The notes beneath the pieces are model-generated. The model had not been told where the DNA came from. It searched no databases and was given only the letters and a program-made list of their open reading frames with translations. From JAAYXS01 sp964550375 (GTDB lineage: Bacteria; Planctomycetota; Phycisphaerae; UBA1845; Fen-1342): a stretch of 64,000 nt of DNA. Of this stretch, positions 21,816 through 30,046 are shown piece by piece. The stretch covers positions 1 through 64,000 of the forward strand of contig CAZJYX010000007.1 of NCBI GenBank assembly GCA_964550375.1, read 5' to 3'. Position 1 is the stretch's first letter. Each line of letters opens with the position of its first letter. The translations under genes were made by a program, and so were the position numbers.

Positions 21816-23419
21816 GCCGGCTCCTCGTCGTTCGACAACGCGGCGATCCCGGTCGGGTTGAACGTGACCGAGATCGCCTCTTGGCTCGCGTCGTATGCAA
21901 CCTGCGCGACCAGCAGCCGCACGATCCGCTCGCGCTCGCGCGGGTTCAGCGCATCCCATACAGGGTCGAACGCCTCGATCGCCCCGACCAGCTCGTCCTC
22001 ATCAACGAGGCGCTTGTCGGCGCGCACGACCTGGTCGTCCAGCTCCGTTACCCGCTGCTCAGCGTCCCGCAGCCGGTCCTGCAACTCGGCGAGGCGCTCG
22101 GCTTGGTCCGCCCGCCGCCCTTCGGCCGCCAGCCGTTGCGTTTGCTCCTTCAGTCGGGCGACGCGTCGCTCGGCGGCCTTGCGTGCCTCCTGCAACGCCG
22201 CGACCTCCTGCCGCAGGTGCTCCTGCGCGGCCCGCACGGCGTCAACGATCACGCCGTCATCCTGCCCGAGCGCGCGAATCTGGTCGACGACGAACTGCTC
22301 GAGCTCGGCCGCGGGCAGCGACGGGGCCGGGCACTTGTCCCAGCCGCGTTTCTGGGCGTTGACGCAGACGTAGTAGCGGTAGCGCTTGTTGCCGCGTGTC
22401 GCAAAGTGGTGACTCATCGCGCAGCCGCAGGACGTGCAACGCACCAATCCCTTCAGCAGGGCGCCATACTTGTTGCGGGCGTACTTGCCGCCGCTGTTGC
22501 GGTTGATGCGCAGTTGTGCCTGTACGCGGTGGAACAGATCCTCGTCGACGATCGCGTCCTGCTCACCCGCGTAGAGCTGGTCGTGGTAGGCGATCTGGCC
22601 GCGGTACAGGATGTTCGTCAGCAGGTTGAACAGCGTCGATTTGTCGAACGGCCTGCCGCCACGCTGCCGGCCCTGCTTCGTCGTCCAGACCTTGTTGACC
22701 CAGCCAAGCTCGTCGAGCCGGCGCAGCGTTGCGGATACCGAGGCACACTCGAGGTACAGCCGGAAGATGTAGCGGACGCGTTCGGCTTCCTCCGCGTTGA
22801 CGATCAGCTTCGACCCGCCCGGCTCGCGCAGGATGTCATACCCGAGCACCGGCGGCCCGCCCGACCATTTCCCCTTGCGCCGCGCCGCAGCGATCTTGTC
22901 ACGTGTCCGCTCGCTGATGATCTCGCGCTCGAACTGGGCGAAGCTCAGCAGGATGTTGAGCGTGAGCCGGCCCATCGAGTGCGTGGTGTTGAACTGCTGC
23001 GTCACCGAGACGAACGAGACCGTGTGCCTCTCGAAAACCTCCATCAGTTTTGCGAAGTCGAGCAGCGATCGGCTGAGGCGATCCACCTTGTAGACGACCA
23101 CGCAGTCGATCTTGCCCGCCTGGATGTCTGCCATCAGGCGCTGAACCGCCGGCCGATCCATGTTGCCGCCCGTGAACCCCCCGTCGTCGTAGCGGTCCGG
23201 CAGGCACACCCAGCCCTCGGCCTTTTGGCTGGCGATGTAGGCCTCGGCGCTCTCGCGCTGCGCGTCCAGCGAGTTGAAGTCCTGCTCCAGGCCCTCCTCG
23301 GTGCTCTTGCGCGTGTAGATCGCGCACCGGACGGCGGTCGCGGGGCGGGCCCGCCCGTTGCCGTTCCTGTTGGCGTTCCCGTTGCGGCTCACCGCCCGTT
23401 GTCCTCCTCGTTCGATCAT
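21797..23419 (-). CDS. Large serine recombinase (prophage integrase)
   Basis: The 540-residue protein has an N-terminal resolvase domain with catalytic Ser at about residue 39 (YTRKSTEEG), the DRLSRSLLDF box, and SFAQFEREIISERTRDKI ending the catalytic core. A recombinase domain (GYDILREPGG...AERVRYIFRLYLE) follows, then a zinc ribbon (VRCTSCGCAMSHHF...CVNAQKRGWDKC) and a coiled-coil segment (about residues 395-470). This is the usual large serine integrase layout. It presumably integrates and excises this prophage. Its ATG overlaps the upstream DUF2924 stop (23416-23419). Confidence 0.9.
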   Translation of the reverse strand: MIERGGQRAVSRNGNANRNGNGRARPATAVRCAIYTRKSTEEGLEQDFNSLDAQRESAEAYIASQKAEGWVCLPDRYDDGGFTGGNMDRPAVQRLMADIQAGKIDCVVVYKVDRLSRSLLDFAKLMEVFERHTVSFVSVTQQFNTTHSMGRLTLNILLSFAQFEREIISERTRDKIAAARRKGKWSGGPPVLGYDILREPGGSKLIVNAEEAERVRYIFRLYLECASVSATLRRLDELGWVNKVWTTKQGRQRGGRPFDKSTLFNLLTNILYRGQIAYHDQLYAGEQDAIVDEDLFHRVQAQLRINRNSGGKYARNKYGALLKGLVRCTSCGCAMSHHFATRGNKRYRYYVCVNAQKRGWDKCPAPSLPAAELEQFVVDQIRALGQDDGVIVDAVRAAQEHLRQEVAALQEARKAAERRVARLKEQTQRLAAEGRRADQAERLAELQDRLRDAEQRVTELDDQVVRADKRLVDEDELVGAIEAFDPVWDALNPRERERIVRLLVAQVAYDASQEAISVTFNPTGIAALSNDEEPACTMAG

Positions 23420-23925
23420 CTCGACGTCGCGATGCCGAAGAAGTGATAGCCGTTCCAGTGCGAACCCGTGATGGCGTGGGCGACCGCGGTGAGCGAGCGG
23501 TACGCCCGCCCATCGTACTCGAAGCCGTTCGGCAGCACGGTCACCTGGTACTCATGCCCCTTGAACACGCGCTTCAGTGTGGCGCCCGGCATCGGCAGGC
23601 GGTCGTCGCGCGCGACGGCGACCCTGCCCGTGACCGTCTTCAGGTCGGCGGGCGCCGGCGGCATAGTCAGTTCGGCGGCTGGCCGCATACGCAGGTCGGC
23701 GTCGCGGGCCAGTTCCTGGGCCCGCCGCCGGGCCCGCTCGGTCAGGTCACCTTCCGCCAGGGCCTGCAGCCGCCAGGCAATCCGCCGGAAGAGGTACTGG
23801 CGGTTCCCCGCCCGAGTTTCCTCGCCGAACAACTCGACGTGCCGGCGGCGCAACTCCTTCACCGTCATCCGCCGCAGGGTGTCAATCTCTTTCGCCAGGT
23901 CGGCGGCATCGCTCTTCGCGGCCAT
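23416..23925 (-). CDS. DUF2924 protein
   Basis: The 169-residue product starts with a Lys/Glu-rich helix (LRRMTVKELRRRHVELFGEETRAGNRQYLFRRIAWRLQALAEG), the DUF2924 hallmark. A C-terminal part with LKRVFKGHEYQVTVLPNGFEYDG and a final HWNGYHFFG follows, a beta-hairpin signature of the family. It is coupled to the serine recombinase. DUF2924 genes consistently precede large serine recombinases in prophages and islands; the product may assist recombination. Function otherwise unknown. Confidence 0.85.
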   Translation of the reverse strand: MAAKSDAADLAKEIDTLRRMTVKELRRRHVELFGEETRAGNRQYLFRRIAWRLQALAEGDLTERARRRAQELARDADLRMRPAAELTMPPAPADLKTVTGRVAVARDDRLPMPGATLKRVFKGHEYQVTVLPNGFEYDGRAYRSLTAVAHAITGSHWNGYHFFGIATSR

Positions 23926-23948
23926 GCATCTCTCCGTCTCTCGGGCCG

Positions 23949-24182
23949 TTAACCAGCCGGCACACTGAGCCTCGTTTCGCCGGAAAGCTCAAGGCCAGGT
24001 TCGGCGGATTCGGAGAGATTCCCGGCAGGGATGCTGGCGGGCGCAACGAAGGGAGATGCCACCGGTGTCCCGCGGGTTTGGATCAGTCGCGCGAGAGCGG
24101 CGGCGACGATCGCGACGACCTCGTCGCGGCGCCCCTCCGGCGCGAGGTGCGGGGGCTCGTGCGATGTCACGTGCGCAGGCAT
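23949..24182 (-). CDS. Small protein preceding the DUF2924-recombinase cassette
   Basis: Starting at the ATG at 24182 the product has 77 residues. A helix with EGRRDEVVAIVAAALARLI is followed by a variable Pro-rich part and a LELSGETRLSV-like ending. I recognise short proteins of this form as the first gene of the DUF2924-recombinase set. An upstream ATG at 24218 is also possible, but a GGAG lies nearer to the chosen start. Function unknown. Confidence 0.5.
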   Translation of the reverse strand: MPAHVTSHEPPHLAPEGRRDEVVAIVAAALARLIQTRGTPVASPFVAPASIPAGNLSESAEPGLELSGETRLSVPAG

Positions 24183-24803
24183 GCGGGCTCCGCTCCAACA
24201 GTCGTTGGTTACGTTCACCCACCTACATCTGCGTGCGCGCCAGAACTGCCGCAGCGAAGATCCTCAAGCGTGTGGGAAAGCGGTTCAATCCCCCGTCCGT
24301 TGCGGGCGGGTACCCCTTTGGCTGGTTCGAGCGATGCTCACCATCGCGGCCGGCGGCCTTGCCGTCGCGCACCAGGCGCAAACTCACATCCTCGCCGTGC
24401 ACACCTGTGTCTGCGCGCCACTGATCGTCGCCGCATTCATGTCGAGCGTCGCGGAGAGGGAACGGAGGACATGCGAGGAGCAGCCTCGATATCGAATTGC
24501 TGGCCGTAGCCCCCCGGTTGCCGACCGAGCAACACTTGCGGCCGAGGTGTCGTTGGACATCGGTATCGAACGCCCGGCGACCAGGGCGCGTTCCGAACGC
24601 GTGAGTCAACCACGAGAGCCGCGGCGGGGTGAGAGTCTGAGAGTTGGGCGTAGATCGGCCCCGGAAATGGCCCGTTCGGGGCCAGCCCCCGCGGCACTTC
24701 ATCAGAACCGAGAGCGCGGCCCGGGCCGGGCGAGATCGCCGTAACTCTTTACCAGCAAGGGGATATAGCCGCCGGCGGCCGGTCGGCCGGCCGCTCGCCC
24801 CCT
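24183..24803. other. Stretch with no recognised gene, probable prophage edge
   Basis: This 620-base interval between the integration module and tRNA-Asn holds several open frames on the plus strand (up to 237 codons from 24031). They overlap one another in different frames, lack recognisable motifs and run antisense to the small integration gene. I treat them as chance frames of GC-rich DNA. One prophage-chromosome junction must lie here or just beside it. No repeat suggesting an attachment core was found. Confidence 0.5.
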
Positions 24804-24839
24804 GTAAACAAACAGGTCCGCCTCGGTTTGAGACGGACC
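24804..24839 (-). terminator. Rho-independent terminator of tRNA-Asn
   Basis: On the minus strand a stem GGTCCGTCTC / GAGGCGGACC (one mismatch, 5-base loop) starts about 8 bases after the tRNA 3' end. It is followed by the T-rich run TGTTTGTTTAC. The direction and spacing match termination of the tRNA transcript. Confidence 0.7.
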
Positions 24840-24846
24840 GTCGTAC

Positions 24847-24919
24847 CTCCCCGAGTAGGGCTCGAACCTACAACCTGCCGGTTAACAGCCGGCCGCTCTA
24901 CCAATTGAGCTATCGGGGA
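24847..24919 (-). tRNA. tRNA-Asn (GTT)
   Basis: A 73-base cloverleaf on the minus strand with acceptor TCCCCGA/TCGGGGA, D arm with GCTC/GAGC, anticodon loop CTGTTAA (anticodon GTT) and T arm GTAGG/CCTAC around TTCGAGC. The discriminator is G. It is the boundary marker between prophage and chromosomal genes, though the serine recombinase need not use it as target. No CCA is encoded. Confidence 0.93.
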
Positions 24920-24940
24920 TCAGCAGACGCCCACGACGCC

Positions 24941-24994
24941 CACGTCGCACACGTCGCACACGTCGCACACGTCGCACACGTCGCACACGTCAAG
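24941..24994. repeat. Tandem 9-base repeat upstream of tRNA-Asn
   Basis: Five perfect copies of CACGTCGCA (24941-24985) plus a partial sixth copy to 24994, preceded by related degenerate units. On the minus strand it sits about 20-75 bases before the tRNA 5' end, where a promoter would be. A TTGACG lies at its far end (24988-24993). Nothing else is visible up to the next gene end at 25163. Confidence 0.75.
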
Positions 24995-25162
24995 ACGTAC
25001 GCAACTCTCCAAGACCTTCAGCCTACCGGCGATCGCGTCTAAGTCAAGCCGATCTGACCGATTTCGACGCCCGGCGCCCTGAGGACTGCCAGAACGCCGT
25101 ACAGCTCAAGCGCAATGCGCGGACGGCGGGATGCACGCCGCAGCCGCAAGGCAGCGGGCACA

Positions 25163-26923
25163 CTACGGCCGAACGCGATAGCCGGGGGGCTCGAACTGAA
25201 TGCCCTGCCGGGTCTGGTTCTGGAACCGCACGACATTCTGCCCCGGGGGCACGAAGAAGATGAACCCGACGATGGCGGTACCAGAACGCAACTCTTGTCT
25301 GGTAACGTGCTTAAAGTCGAGCATGCCGGTGTAAGCCACGTCGTCCGGGCCGGCCACATACAACTCGAAGTACTCCTGTCCGCCGCGCTCGACGATGGCA
25401 TAGTACCCGGCCAGCGACACTTCAGTATCCCGGTCAGTCACGACGGCGTACTGGTTGAGAGTCAGGTTGGCGAAATCGAAGACGCGGCCGGCCAGACTCA
25501 CGGCCGTACGGGCCTGACAGCGGAGCTGGAAGACTCGGGAACGTTCCCGGAGAGCGATTTCCTGTACGGCGGACGGCCCGCTACCGGTGATGGCCTGGCG
25601 ATCGCCGTGGATTCGGCCGGACAGCAGCCGCCCCTGGCTGACCTCGGCGTTGGTAAGAGCGCTAAGTGCGATTGGGAACGGTAGTTCCGGCGAGTCGCCC
25701 GTGCCCTCCGGGAGGACGGCCCTCGTAAACAGGTTGCCAGGGACCATGCGAGCGCGAGCGTCGTACACCACCGGCCCCATGAGGCGATCGGCCAAGGCCG
25801 TGCCGGGTTCGCCCTTGATGGGGGCGCGGGCAAACCGGCGATACTCGACGAAGTGCGGCTCGAACTCCTCATCGACTTCGAAGTAGACGTCGATCTCTGC
25901 TGAGGGGGCGGTGGCAGGGATGGCGAAGTTGTTGTCGATGTCGGCCAGTCGCAGGTGATCCTCGCCGGGGTCGGCGCCGCCGATGACGCGCGCGGGGTAG
26001 TGCTGCGGTTCGCCGGTACGTTTGCTGGTGCCGACTAGGCGGATCATGGTTGGGCGGAAACGATGGAAGCGTGTGCCGCTCGGAACGGGGTCCGCGCTGG
26101 CGACGGCCAGTTCCAGGCGCATGCCAAGCAGTCGTTTGCCGGGTTCGGCCTCCCAGCGTTGTTCGGCGAAAGTTGCCGCTCGGCGCAGATCGCCGCGGGC
26201 CGGCAGGCGCCCGCGATAGGCGACGTTGAGGGGGGTGTGCTGCTCCCACCAGCGCTGGACTTGAAGTCCCTTGGTCCCAAAGCCGTCGCCAGTGTCGTCG
26301 CGGCTGGGGGCGGTGGCGGACTCGTGCTGGACGGTATTACCGGACCAGAAGACCCACTCGGGGTAGCTGGGGTAGACACTGTCGAAGGTGGTCTTGCCGC
26401 CGAGGGCGCCGTTGCTGAGTATGTTGAACAGGCCGGCATTGAACTCGTCGCAGCGGAGCCACAACCGGTTCTGGGCGAACTGGACACGGCCGGTCTGCGG
26501 ATCAGTGCGGTCGGTGCGCTCGATGCGCGAGAACATCAAGGCGCTTCCGCCCCAGGGCAGCATGAGGAAGCCGGTGACGAGCACGCCGGTGGTCATCATG
26601 GCGATGAGGAAGCCGCAGGCGCCGCCGCCGACCCAGTCGACATACATGGGCACGCGCACGTTGCCGCGGATGAGGTTGTCGGCCATTAGGCGCAGGATCA
26701 GGTGGCTGATGGCGAACAGGGCGACGAGGCACAGGGGCAGGCTGTAATTGGGGCTGAGTCCCTGTTGCGTGACAAAATCGTTCAGGGCGTCCGTGCAGCC
26801 ATACGCGACAACGGTCGCGACGAGGCAGCAGACCACGTTGATCAGGCCGCTGAAGGCGCCGAACAACGAATGGTAGAAGGTGAGCAGCAGGACGAGCAGC
26901 AGGGCCACCAGATTCAGGATCAT
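25163..26923 (-). CDS. CvpA-like membrane protein with large soluble domain
   Basis: The 586-residue protein has four predicted transmembrane helices in its first 125 residues. The order and Gly-rich loops resemble the CvpA family (LLVLLLTFYHSLFGAFSGLINVV at the start; VDWVGGGACGFLIAMM in helix 4). About 450 residues of soluble, mostly beta-rich sequence follow, without a recognised domain. Ordinary CvpA proteins end after the membrane part, so this extension is unusual. It is the last gene of the minus-strand set with PulE-like and PilT genes (gap of 39 bases). Role unknown; perhaps envelope-related. Confidence 0.55.
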   Translation of the reverse strand: MILNLVALLLVLLLTFYHSLFGAFSGLINVVCCLVATVVAYGCTDALNDFVTQQGLSPNYSLPLCLVALFAISHLILRLMADNLIRGNVRVPMYVDWVGGGACGFLIAMMTTGVLVTGFLMLPWGGSALMFSRIERTDRTDPQTGRVQFAQNRLWLRCDEFNAGLFNILSNGALGGKTTFDSVYPSYPEWVFWSGNTVQHESATAPSRDDTGDGFGTKGLQVQRWWEQHTPLNVAYRGRLPARGDLRRAATFAEQRWEAEPGKRLLGMRLELAVASADPVPSGTRFHRFRPTMIRLVGTSKRTGEPQHYPARVIGGADPGEDHLRLADIDNNFAIPATAPSAEIDVYFEVDEEFEPHFVEYRRFARAPIKGEPGTALADRLMGPVVYDARARMVPGNLFTRAVLPEGTGDSPELPFPIALSALTNAEVSQGRLLSGRIHGDRQAITGSGPSAVQEIALRERSRVFQLRCQARTAVSLAGRVFDFANLTLNQYAVVTDRDTEVSLAGYYAIVERGGQEYFELYVAGPDDVAYTGMLDFKHVTRQELRSGTAIVGFIFFVPPGQNVVRFQNQTRQGIQFEPPGYRVRP

Positions 26924-26962
26924 GTTGCAGCTCCCGGTTGACGGTTTCGCCGACGGGCGGCG

Positions 26963-28657
26963 CTAAGTCTGCGGCGCGGGCCGGGGTTGGGCGACCGGAG
27001 CGCTGGTCGCACCGTTCCCTTGCCGCATGACGCGGACGATTTCCTGGATGCTGGTTGTGCCGTCCAGGACCTTATGCATAGCCTCGGTCTGCAGCGCCCG
27101 CACGGCTCCGGCCTTGGTCGCGTAGGCCTGTAGTTCGGCGATGGTTTTCGCCGAGCGGACGATCTTGCGCAGTTCATCGTTGATCACGAACACCTGGAAG
27201 ACGGCGATTCGGCCGACGTAACCCGTGCCCTGGCAGGCCTGGCACAGGATCGGGTTGCCATGCTTGTCATATTGGGGTTCGGGGGTACGATGCAGGACCG
27301 TGTCGGGGGGCATGTTCAGCTTGCGCAGCGTGCCGGCGTCCGGGCGATAGGGCTGCTTGCACTCGCTACACAGTTTACGCACCAGGCGCTGGTTGGTAAC
27401 CATCGCGAGCCCCTTGGCAACGGGCGCCCGGTCGCCGACCATGGCCGTCCACTTCCGGATGGCGTCGAAGACGTCGTTGGCCACGAAGCCCACGTACACC
27501 TTGGCCTTCTCGCCGCCGGCCTTCGTGGCCAGGGTACAGGCCTCGCGCTCGCGCATTTCGGGGCAAACGAGGATATCCGGATCGGAACGTATCAGTTTGA
27601 GCAGGTCGGAAGTGAAGGTCTTCTCCTCGCCCGGTGCGAACAGGTGCTGGGTGACGTTATTGACCTCGACTTCGCGCTCGTACTCTAGGAGCTGGATGTT
27701 CTGAAGGAAGGCGTCGTGGCTACGGACGAAGCTGTAGATGCTGGTAGTGATGCCACTGGCGGCCGGCCCGGTCAACAGCATGAGCCCGCGCGGGCTTTCC
27801 ATGACCTGGCGGACCGCCTCGAGCTGCTCGGGTGTGAAGCCGAGGTCCTTGACCTTGTGTGAGCCCTCCGGACCGATGACACGCAGCCGCAGGCGTTCAC
27901 CCGCAGTCGAGCCCGAGGTTTGCGTTACCACGGTGGTGCGGTTCTCGCCCATGGCCACGGTGATCTTGCCGCGCTGGGGCTTGCGGCGCTCTTCTAGGTT
28001 CAGGCCGGCGATGCGCTTGAGGTACAGCAAAACGGCCTCGCCCTCCGCGCGCGCCAGGCCGTCCTGCTCGGTCGGCACGCCGTCGATCAGGTAGGTGATC
28101 TTGGTGGCCTGGCCCGCGGGCGTGAGGTCCGCGATGGCCGCCCGCCGCCAGAACACGTCGAAGAGCAGGTCCTGGCACAGGCGGTACTGCTCGCGTTCGA
28201 TCTCGTCGGTCGGGATGCCGATGGGGCGCTCGTTGGCATCGCGGAGCCGCACGCGTTCCTTGACCTCCTTGGCCTGCTTCTTCTTGCCGGCCAGGCCCTG
28301 CTCCTTGATGCGCTGCAGATGGGCCAGGGTCAACACGGTGTCCTGCGGCTGGACCAGCCCGTTGCGATGCACAACATACGTGATCATCACGACGAGGTTG
28401 ACGACCACGGCGGAGAGTATCCCGATGAGGAAGTTGGGCACGAGCAGTGCCACCGCCACCGCGACCGCGCCGCCGCTCATGACGACCAGGTTCCACAGGA
28501 TGCGGAAGGTGTTGACGGCGATGGTGTCCTTATCGACCCACTGGGCGAAGAGGGCCCACAGCACAAAGACCACGGCTATGAGCGCCAGCTTGAGCGGGTC
28601 GAAGTAGAGGTCGCCTTGGGGCAGTTGTGCCAGGGGAGTGAAGTATGCCAGCAGCAT
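26963..28657 (-). CDS. PulE/GspE-like ATPase with degenerate Walker A and membrane N-terminus
   Basis: The 564-residue protein has three hydrophobic helices (about 24-39, 58-75 and 76-96), unusual for a secretion ATPase, then a GspE-type core. The Walker A position reads GPAASGITT (297-305), so the essential Lys is Ile303. The Asp-box/Walker B segment DPDILVCPEMRE keeps the Glu. The HTND-like motif becomes VANDV, also altered. The zinc-binding cysteines (CSEC and CQAC) typical of GspE/PulE are intact. I infer a membrane-anchored pseudo-ATPase, perhaps a partner for another motor. PilT lies directly upstream in the same operon. Confidence 0.75.
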   Translation of the reverse strand: MLLAYFTPLAQLPQGDLYFDPLKLALIAVVFVLWALFAQWVDKDTIAVNTFRILWNLVVMSGGAVAVAVALLVPNFLIGILSAVVVNLVVMITYVVHRNGLVQPQDTVLTLAHLQRIKEQGLAGKKKQAKEVKERVRLRDANERPIGIPTDEIEREQYRLCQDLLFDVFWRRAAIADLTPAGQATKITYLIDGVPTEQDGLARAEGEAVLLYLKRIAGLNLEERRKPQRGKITVAMGENRTTVVTQTSGSTAGERLRLRVIGPEGSHKVKDLGFTPEQLEAVRQVMESPRGLMLLTGPAASGITTSIYSFVRSHDAFLQNIQLLEYEREVEVNNVTQHLFAPGEEKTFTSDLLKLIRSDPDILVCPEMREREACTLATKAGGEKAKVYVGFVANDVFDAIRKWTAMVGDRAPVAKGLAMVTNQRLVRKLCSECKQPYRPDAGTLRKLNMPPDTVLHRTPEPQYDKHGNPILCQACQGTGYVGRIAVFQVFVINDELRKIVRSAKTIAELQAYATKAGAVRALQTEAMHKVLDGTTSIQEIVRVMRQGNGATSAPVAQPRPAPQT

Positions 28658-28696
28658 GCTATCTCCTGCAACCGGGCGGAACGCCGGCAGCCGGCG

Positions 28697-29890
28697 CTAG
28701 CCGAGAATGCCAACGCCCGCAGCGCGGATACCCTTGAGTGCCATGCGGAGCTCGTCCGGGTTGGGGGCTGCCTCGTACGCCGTGGAATGGTCGATGAAGC
28801 CGTTCTCAACCAGTTGTCGCAAGTGCTCGGTGAAGTCGACCATGCCGGCATCGTAGGAAGCGCGAATGACGTCAATGATCTCGTTGTCCCGTTCCTCGCG
28901 GATGAGCTTGCGGATGGCCGGGTTGGAAATCATGACTTCGACCGCCGGCACGACCGGCACATCCGGCTTGACGCACGGGATCAGCTTCTGGCAAACGATC
29001 GCCTGCAGGTTGAACTCCAGAGTCTGCCGCACCAAGCGGCGTGAGCCCTCCGGGAACAGGTCCAGCAGACGCGAGATCGTCTGGGAGGCGCTGGAGGCGT
29101 GAATGGTCCCGAAGACGAGGTGGCCGGTTTCGGCCGCGTGCAGCGCCGCGCTGAAGGTCTCCTGGTCGCGCATCTCACCGATCAGGACAATGTCGGGGTC
29201 CTCGCGCATGAGGTACTTGAGGGCCTGGTGGAAGTCCTCCACGTCGATACCGATTTCGCGCTGGTTGATGCAGGCCTTCTTGTCGGTGAACAGGTACTCG
29301 ATCGGATCCTCGACCGTGACGATGTGCACCGCGGAACGCTCGTTTATGTAGTCGATTATCGACGCGATCGTAGTGCTCTTGCCCGAACCCGTGATGCCGG
29401 CCAGCAGAACCAGGCCCTGATTCAGCTCGGCGATTTTCGACAGTGACGGCGGGAGATGCAGCCCGGCGAAATCCTTGATGTCGCGCGAGACACGCCGCGC
29501 TGCGACCGACATCTTGCCGCGCTGCTGAAACGCGTTCACGCGGAAGCGGTCGGCGTCGCCCTGTGGGCCGACGTCATAGGCGAAGTCAACGGCGCCCTTC
29601 TCATCGTACTGTCGCTGCAGGCGCGGCGAGATCAACTCGAAGATGCCGTTGCGGATCTGCTCGGTGGTCAGCGGCCCGCCGGTAAGCGGTCGCAAGTCGC
29701 CGCGCACGCGCACGCGTGCCGGCGCGCCAGCCTTAAGGTGCAGGTCCGAGACCTTCATCTTGATCGTGGCTTTGAAGTACTTGTTGAGAAAGGGCTCTTT
29801 CCCGTGGGTATCCTCCACGGGAATGGCCGGCATGGATTCAGCCGCATCGGCCTGCGGCACATTCTCCGGTTGATCGACCTGATCCGCCAT
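28697..29890 (-). CDS. pilT: Type IV pilus twitching motility ATPase PilT
   Basis: About 397 residues of the hexameric retraction ATPase. Walker A GITGSGKSTT is intact, the Asp box reads VEDPIEYLF, Walker B is IVLIGEMRD, and the HIS box is GTIHASSA. The AIRKLIREE signature near the C-terminus (AIRNLIRE in PilT) distinguishes it from GspE. I chose the ATG at 29890 (MADQVDQPEN) with GGGAG upstream; one at 29917 is possible. It supplies a working motor beside the degenerate PulE-like protein and the upstream pyruvate kinase gene. It powers pilus retraction at the inner membrane. Confidence 0.9.
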   Translation of the reverse strand: MADQVDQPENVPQADAAESMPAIPVEDTHGKEPFLNKYFKATIKMKVSDLHLKAGAPARVRVRGDLRPLTGGPLTTEQIRNGIFELISPRLQRQYDEKGAVDFAYDVGPQGDADRFRVNAFQQRGKMSVAARRVSRDIKDFAGLHLPPSLSKIAELNQGLVLLAGITGSGKSTTIASIIDYINERSAVHIVTVEDPIEYLFTDKKACINQREIGIDVEDFHQALKYLMREDPDIVLIGEMRDQETFSAALHAAETGHLVFGTIHASSASQTISRLLDLFPEGSRRLVRQTLEFNLQAIVCQKLIPCVKPDVPVVPAVEVMISNPAIRKLIREERDNEIIDVIRASYDAGMVDFTEHLRQLVENGFIDHSTAYEAAPNPDELRMALKGIRAAGVGILG

Positions 29891-30046
29891 TCGCGTTGCT
29901 CCCATACTACCGCTCACGCCGCTGGAGCCGTCGCCGCCCCGCCCTTGCCCCGCTCGCCAGGACTGCTGGCACTCCGGTATCCCGGGCGAACAAATCAGTA
30001 TACCACGCCGGCACGCACCCGGCCACGCCCCGCGCGGCCGCGCGGC

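Larger units (their letters stand above)
1..24182. mobile_element. Prophage (one end outside the window)
   Basis: A contiguous block holds terminase, portal, protease-capsid, tail tube and tape measure genes on the minus strand. It is followed by early genes, an iteron-like origin, a DUF3987 replication protein and a large serine recombinase with its usual DUF2924 and HTH companions. The tape measure gene runs off position 1, so the other prophage end is not visible. The right boundary must lie between the last integration gene (about 24.18 kb) and tRNA-Asn (24.85 kb). No attachment site could be recognised, because serine recombinase cores are short and only one junction is present. Structural genes appear intact, but several carry repeat insertions. 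Confidence 0.85.

Noticed and set aside
24260..24320. tRNA fragment suggested by a GGTTCAATCCCC segment
   Set aside because: The bases look like a T loop, but no T stem, acceptor or anticodon arm can be formed around them.
24031..24744. A 237-codon plus-strand frame at the prophage edge
   Set aside because: Overlapped by other open frames, no ribosome binding site or motif, and it begins antisense to the small integration gene.
24847..24919. tRNA-Asn as attachment site of the prophage
   Set aside because: The integrase is a serine recombinase, which rarely targets tRNA genes. No duplicated tRNA end was seen and the other prophage end is outside the window, so this cannot be claimed.
24941..24994. 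CRISPR-like array
   Set aside because: The repeat is a 9-base unit in direct tandem without spacers and with no cas genes, so it is a simple tandem repeat.
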